Below, one piece after another: positions 38,877 to 41,677 of a stretch of 41,677 nucleotides of DNA. The stretch lies in IMG/VR virus record IMGVR_UViG_3300046463_000119, positions 1 to 41,677 of that record; one strand, 5' to 3'. Position 1 is the stretch's first letter, and each line of letters starts with the position of its first letter. Under the pieces are notes generated by a model, which was not told the DNA's origin, made no database searches, and worked only from the letters and a program-made list of their open reading frames with translations. The DNA comes from a virus. Position numbers and translations under genes: made by a program.

Positions 38877-39785
38877 GTGGCAACTATTACCCAGCGGGAC
38901 ACTGGGACGTGGCAGGCGAAGATTCGGCTTACGGGGCATGTACCCGTATCCGGGAGCTTCCCTACACGCGAAGAAGCTGTAGCCTGGGCGAAGCTAGAGG
39001 AGCAGCGCTTGAGAAACTTACGCACTAGGCCCCCGGTCCCCGTGTACTCGCCCACTCTGCGAGAGATTACGGAGGCGTACCAGACGCACCACAATACAGC
39101 GCCGGTCCGAGAGACATTAGCGGCTATCGTGCAGGCCGGATTAGCCGATGTCCCAGTAAAGGCCCTTACTGCGGATAGTGTGCAGCCAATCTGTGAGCTT
39201 GGACTCGCAGACACTCTAGAGGAAATAATAGAGCACTCTCGTAAGTGGCTGGGTGTGCGCATTCCACAGAATCCAGTAACAGCCTCTAATTCTGACGAGT
39301 CCGATTTACGCTCTAGGCGAGTAACGCCCTATGAGGAGGACGTTCTAATTAATGCGGCTCTCTCTACAAAGAGTACTTTTCTAGCTCCCGCTATAATCCT
39401 CGCGTTCGATGCTGCTCTAGAAGTCTCTGATATTCTTTCTCTCGATTGGAGCAATATCTATTTGAATGAGGGAGAGATACGCCTTAACGGTAAGAACGGT
39501 CCCCGCATAATCCCGATGTCAGCAAGAGTTAAAGCTACGCTACTCGCACTCGGCCCAAAGTCCTCCGGGGAAGTATTCGACGGTCTTAAAGACAACACAC
39601 TGAAAGTAGCTGCCAGCCGATTAATAAAGAAGACAGGTCTAGATAATCTCAAAATGGGCGACATTCGACACGAGGCCATACACAGGCTATTAGAGCAATA
39701 TCCGCTTGAGAGGGTCTGGAATATGACCGGCCATAAGTCCCTAGCCTCGCTCCAGAGGTACGTTAAGCCCGTTGCCCAGGCCTAG
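38877..39785 (+). CDS. Tyrosine recombinase (integrase-like), catalytic site degenerate
   Basis: 302 residues from a GTG with GAGGGAGG upstream. N-terminal arm-binding domain ('ATITQRDTGTWQAKIRLTG', 'FPTREEAVAWAKLEE'), core-binding domain, then a catalytic domain. Lys206 ('NGKNGPRIIPM'), Arg264 ('GDIRHEAIHRLL'), His286 ('TGHKSLASLQRY') and Tyr295 are present. But the first catalytic Arg, expected in 'TGxRxSE', is Glu182 ('AALEVSDIL'), and the His of 'HDLRH' is Gly261. Arg I is normally essential, so strand transfer is doubtful. It may be inactive, dependent on a partner, or act as a DNA-binding regulator. Confidence 0.85.
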   Translation: MATITQRDTGTWQAKIRLTGHVPVSGSFPTREEAVAWAKLEEQRLRNLRTRPPVPVYSPTLREITEAYQTHHNTAPVRETLAAIVQAGLADVPVKALTADSVQPICELGLADTLEEIIEHSRKWLGVRIPQNPVTASNSDESDLRSRRVTPYEEDVLINAALSTKSTFLAPAIILAFDAALEVSDILSLDWSNIYLNEGEIRLNGKNGPRIIPMSARVKATLLALGPKSSGEVFDGLKDNTLKVAASRLIKKTGLDNLKMGDIRHEAIHRLLEQYPLERVWNMTGHKSLASLQRYVKPVAQA

Positions 39786-39798
39786 AGCACCCGAAATA

Positions 39799-39840
39799 GG
39801 CCCGTTCTCGATACCCAATAAAATCAACGAGTTACGGGCC
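39799..39840 (+). terminator. Inverted repeat after the recombinase gene
   Basis: GGCCCGTTCTCG (39799-39810) pairs with CGAGTTACGGGCC (39828-39840) with one bulge, across a 17-base AT-rich loop, 13 bases after the stop. There is no T run, so it may be a Rho-type or att-associated hairpin rather than a true terminator. Confidence 0.4.
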
Positions 39841-40046
39841 ATATTTCACGATGTAAAATAGCCGGGAGCTAAGGAGAGGAGAACCCCTCCCGTGCGGTAG
39901 AGTGGCCCGCAGCACTCCCCGGCAGGTAGCGGCCTGCCCTATTAATTCTAATAATCTCCTAGTCCTCTCCCGGTAGTTCTATCCGAGGAGCGAAGCGACG
40001 AGGAGACCAGAGTACTATAATAAGTCTATTAAAGGATTATCTATTA
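39841..40046. other. Non-coding gap with hairpins and a promoter-like -10
   Basis: About 200 bases without a gene. It holds GGCAGG/CCTGCC (about 39922-39937) and a GAGG/CCTC-rich stretch around 39880. A perfect TATAAT (40016-40021) lies 25 bases before the HNH gene, but the -35 position (AAGCGA) is poor, so this is at best a phage or activator-dependent promoter. Confidence 0.45.
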
Positions 40047-40346
40047 ATGGCTAATCCCAGCATTCGCTATTCTCGTACCCAAGGTAGAGAAGGTGTAGAG
40101 CAACGTAGACGTATTAGGGTTAGAGATAGCTACTCATGTAGACATTGCTCTAGAGCAGTAAGAGTAGGTGAAGTAGACCACATTAAACCATTAGAACATG
40201 GTGGAACTAATGATGATGATAACCTACAGCTACTCTGCTCTATCTGTCATAAGATAAAGACAGCCAAAGATAGAGGCTATGTTCTTAAGTCTGGTAGTTC
40301 AGAAGATGGATTACCTACCTCTAAGCTACATCATTGGAATAGATGA
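40047..40346 (+). CDS. HNH endonuclease, AT-rich gene
   Basis: 99 residues. 'RVRDSYSCRHCSRAVRVGEVDHIKPLEHGG' and 'DNLQLLCSICHKIKT' form a complete HNH domain with CxxC zinc ligands and the catalytic 'DH'. HNH genes of this size next to the terminase genes often assist DNA packaging (HK97 gp74 type). The codon use is strikingly AT-rich (AGA, TTA, GTA) compared with the genes around it, suggesting recent transfer. It lies upstream of the long non-coding region and terS. Confidence 0.82.
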   Translation: MANPSIRYSRTQGREGVEQRRRIRVRDSYSCRHCSRAVRVGEVDHIKPLEHGGTNDDDNLQLLCSICHKIKTAKDRGYVLKSGSSEDGLPTSKLHHWNR

Positions 40347-40994
40347 TATGAGAGACAAGCTACCTAAAGCATAGACAGTGTTAGCAGTGTAGGTCCTCAG
40401 TGTTAGCTATTAGAGGACTACCAGTCGTAGACTGAGGACTCATAGAGAATACTCAAGTGCTTAACGATATAAGAACACTTTAACTTTATAAAAATATAAG
40501 TTCGAAGCATCTAGTACCGTGTGGCCTGCTCATATATGAGGCAGATAGGCAATGTGTTGTAATATACCAACACCGATGTAATATCTACATTCGTCCTATC
40601 ATTGGCCTGCAATATCTACCATAGGTATAGCCTAATGGCGGGGGGATAGGCCAGATTTAGGCTATCGTGGCCGGGACATCGACTGGTCCCAGTTGAAATA
40701 ACGCTAAGTCCAAATAAACGGGCAGTAACGTCCCTGTCCGGCCTGAATATCCCGCATTCGCTCCAGAATCGCCCGTAACGGGCTACAAGGGGCTTTGTGC
40801 TGTCTTCGGTAGTCCAAACCATTCCATCGGCCTGTAGGCCCGTTAAATCGATTTACGCATAGCGGTTATGAGAACCGCCCCAATGAGCTACGGCTGCTGC
40901 GGGGCATACGTCATACACAGCCGCTATCCGTAAGTCCTCACGCCCGCGTGTGTAAATGCGCACACGCGTAGCCCATATATAGAAAGGAATCCTA
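40347..40994. other. 650-base non-coding region with repeats; origin or pac candidate
   Basis: No frame here has a credible start. AT-rich core at about 40470-40505. Inverted repeats: GTCCTCAGT/ACTGAGGAC (about 40391-40440), ATGTA/TACAT (about 40576-40590), ATAGCCTAA/TTAGGCTAT (40627-40635, 40657-40665), GCGGTT/AACCGC (40862-40878) and CGCGTGTG/CACACGCG (40945-40952, 40961-40968). The decamer CAGTGTTAGC is repeated near 40377 and 40397. The core GCCCGTTA and variants recur here and at 39.8 kb. Just upstream of terS it could hold a replication origin, late phage promoters or the packaging site. Confidence 0.45.
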
Positions 40995-41429
40995 ATGCGG
41001 CTAGTCCCGCTTACCCACAGAGCGGCCTCCGCATTCATTGTAGAGAAGCACAGGCACCACAGGCCCCCGCAGGGTCTCAAGTTCGCTATCGGACTGGAAA
41101 ACGGCGGAGAGCTTGTAGGAATTGTCTGCGTAGGTAGGCCTGTGTCCCGCCATTATGACGATGGATACACGGCGGAAGTTACCCGCCTCTGCACGGACGG
41201 AACTAAAAACGCCTGCTCCAAGCTCTACGCTGCTGCGTGGCACGCGGCTAAGGCTATGGGCTACCGAAAGATTATCACTTATATCCTCGCGTCCGAGCCA
41301 GGAACAAGCCTGAAGGCCTCCGGCTGGACTCTCGAAGGCGAAGCAGGCGGAGGCTCGTGGAGCGTCCCCAGCCGCCCGAGAACGGATAAACATCCGGTGG
41401 AGATGAAAACCCGCTGGAGCAAACAATAG
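40995..41429 (+). CDS. XF1762/Mom-like GNAT protein
   Basis: 144 residues, AAAGGA before the ATG. 'FIVEKHRHHRPPQGLKFAIGLENGGELVGIVCVGRPVSR' then 'AEVTRLCTDGTKNACSKLYAAAWHAAKAMGYRKIITYI' and 'LKASGWTLEGEAGGGSW' follow the XF1762-like family, a GNAT-fold group related to the Mu DNA-modification protein Mom. Mom modifies adenines and blocks restriction; whether this protein does so is inference. It is eight bases upstream of terS, in the late rightward transcript. Confidence 0.78.
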   Translation: MRLVPLTHRAASAFIVEKHRHHRPPQGLKFAIGLENGGELVGIVCVGRPVSRHYDDGYTAEVTRLCTDGTKNACSKLYAAAWHAAKAMGYRKIITYILASEPGTSLKASGWTLEGEAGGGSWSVPSRPRTDKHPVEMKTRWSKQ

Positions 41430-41437
41430 GAGACCTA

Positions 41438-41677
41438 ATGGCACGAGTTAGAAGCGACAGCATTACGACTGCCGTTAAGTCCGCCCAAGCTGCATCCCTC
41501 GGAGCTATCCAGCCCCTCGCCCATACCCCGCTACGAGACGCGGACTTCCCTTTCTGGGACGCTATCGTACTCGCTCGCGCTGCTGGGACGTGGACTAACT
41601 CGGACCTAGTGCTAGCTGCCAATCTGGCCCGCTGCCAATCCGATATTGTCCGCCTCCAGGTAGACCTAGAGGTAGAA
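41438..41677 (+). CDS. Putative terminase small subunit, 3' partial
   Basis: The first 80 residues of a gene that runs off the window, with AGGAGA before the ATG. 'PLRDADFPFWDAIVLARAAGTWTNSDLVLAANLARCQSDI' is the pattern of a phage family annotated as terminase small subunit, which recognises the packaging site. The large terminase is expected next and would connect to the portal at the other edge of the window if the genome is circular. Confidence 0.7.
   Translation, partial: MARVRSDSITTAVKSAQAASLGAIQPLAHTPLRDADFPFWDAIVLARAAGTWTNSDLVLAANLARCQSDIVRLQVDLEVE

Noticed and set aside
40616-40822. 68-codon minus-strand frame in the long non-coding region
   Set aside because: No ribosome site, contains several inverted repeats, and no recognisable product.
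1-41677. tRNA genes and CRISPR arrays
   Set aside because: No cloverleaf-like sequence or regularly spaced repeat array was noticed on reading either strand.

Overview
The window reads as most of a temperate, tailed (podovirus-type) phage-plasmid of a high-GC proteobacterium. A Burkholderia/Paraburkholderia-like host is my inference from the style of the capsid and plasmid genes, not a proven assignment. No host chromosomal gene, tRNA, rRNA or CRISPR array was found. The left edge cuts the portal gene and the right edge cuts a putative terminase small-subunit gene. This fits a circular or permuted genome cut in the terminase/portal region, with the large terminase just outside the window.

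Region 1 (1-16.47 kb, rightward) is a P22-like virion and lysis module: portal, scaffold, P22-type coat protein, gp4-like and gp10-like tail accessory proteins, three ejection-type proteins, a tailspike, holin, T4-type lysozyme, a 3-TM holin candidate and a fibre-like protein. An HNH homing-type endonuclease sits between the gp4-like and gp10-like genes. Intrinsic terminators follow the portal, coat, ejection and 56-aa genes.

Region 2 (16.47-20.6 kb, leftward) is a plasmid maintenance module: a RepL-family initiator with 22-bp-spaced direct repeats and a perfect DnaA box, a ParA/ribbon-helix-helix partition pair bounded by related palindromes, and several small unknown genes.

Region 3 (20.6-38.3 kb, almost all leftward) is a T7/phiKMV-like replication block: many small early genes, primase, DnaB-type helicase, ATP-dependent ligase, nucleotide hydrolases, family A DNA polymerase, a probable ssDNA-binding protein, 5'-3' exonuclease, endonuclease VII-like protein, an RNase H-like nuclease, a methyltransferase-like protein and, last, a single-subunit T7-type RNA polymerase. 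A second endolysin, of SAR type, faces the polymerase.

Region 4 (38.3-41.7 kb) holds a divergent promoter region, a tyrosine recombinase that has lost two catalytic positions, an AT-rich HNH gene, a 650-base non-coding stretch, a Mom/XF1762-like acetyltransferase and the start of the putative small terminase.

Inferred working: leftward host-type promoters express the replication block and finally the phage RNA polymerase. The rightward late genes (terminase through virion to lysis) would then be transcribed. Between infections the genome could persist as a RepL/ParA plasmid rather than by integration. No CI-like repressor is visible in the window, so the lysogeny switch is unexplained.
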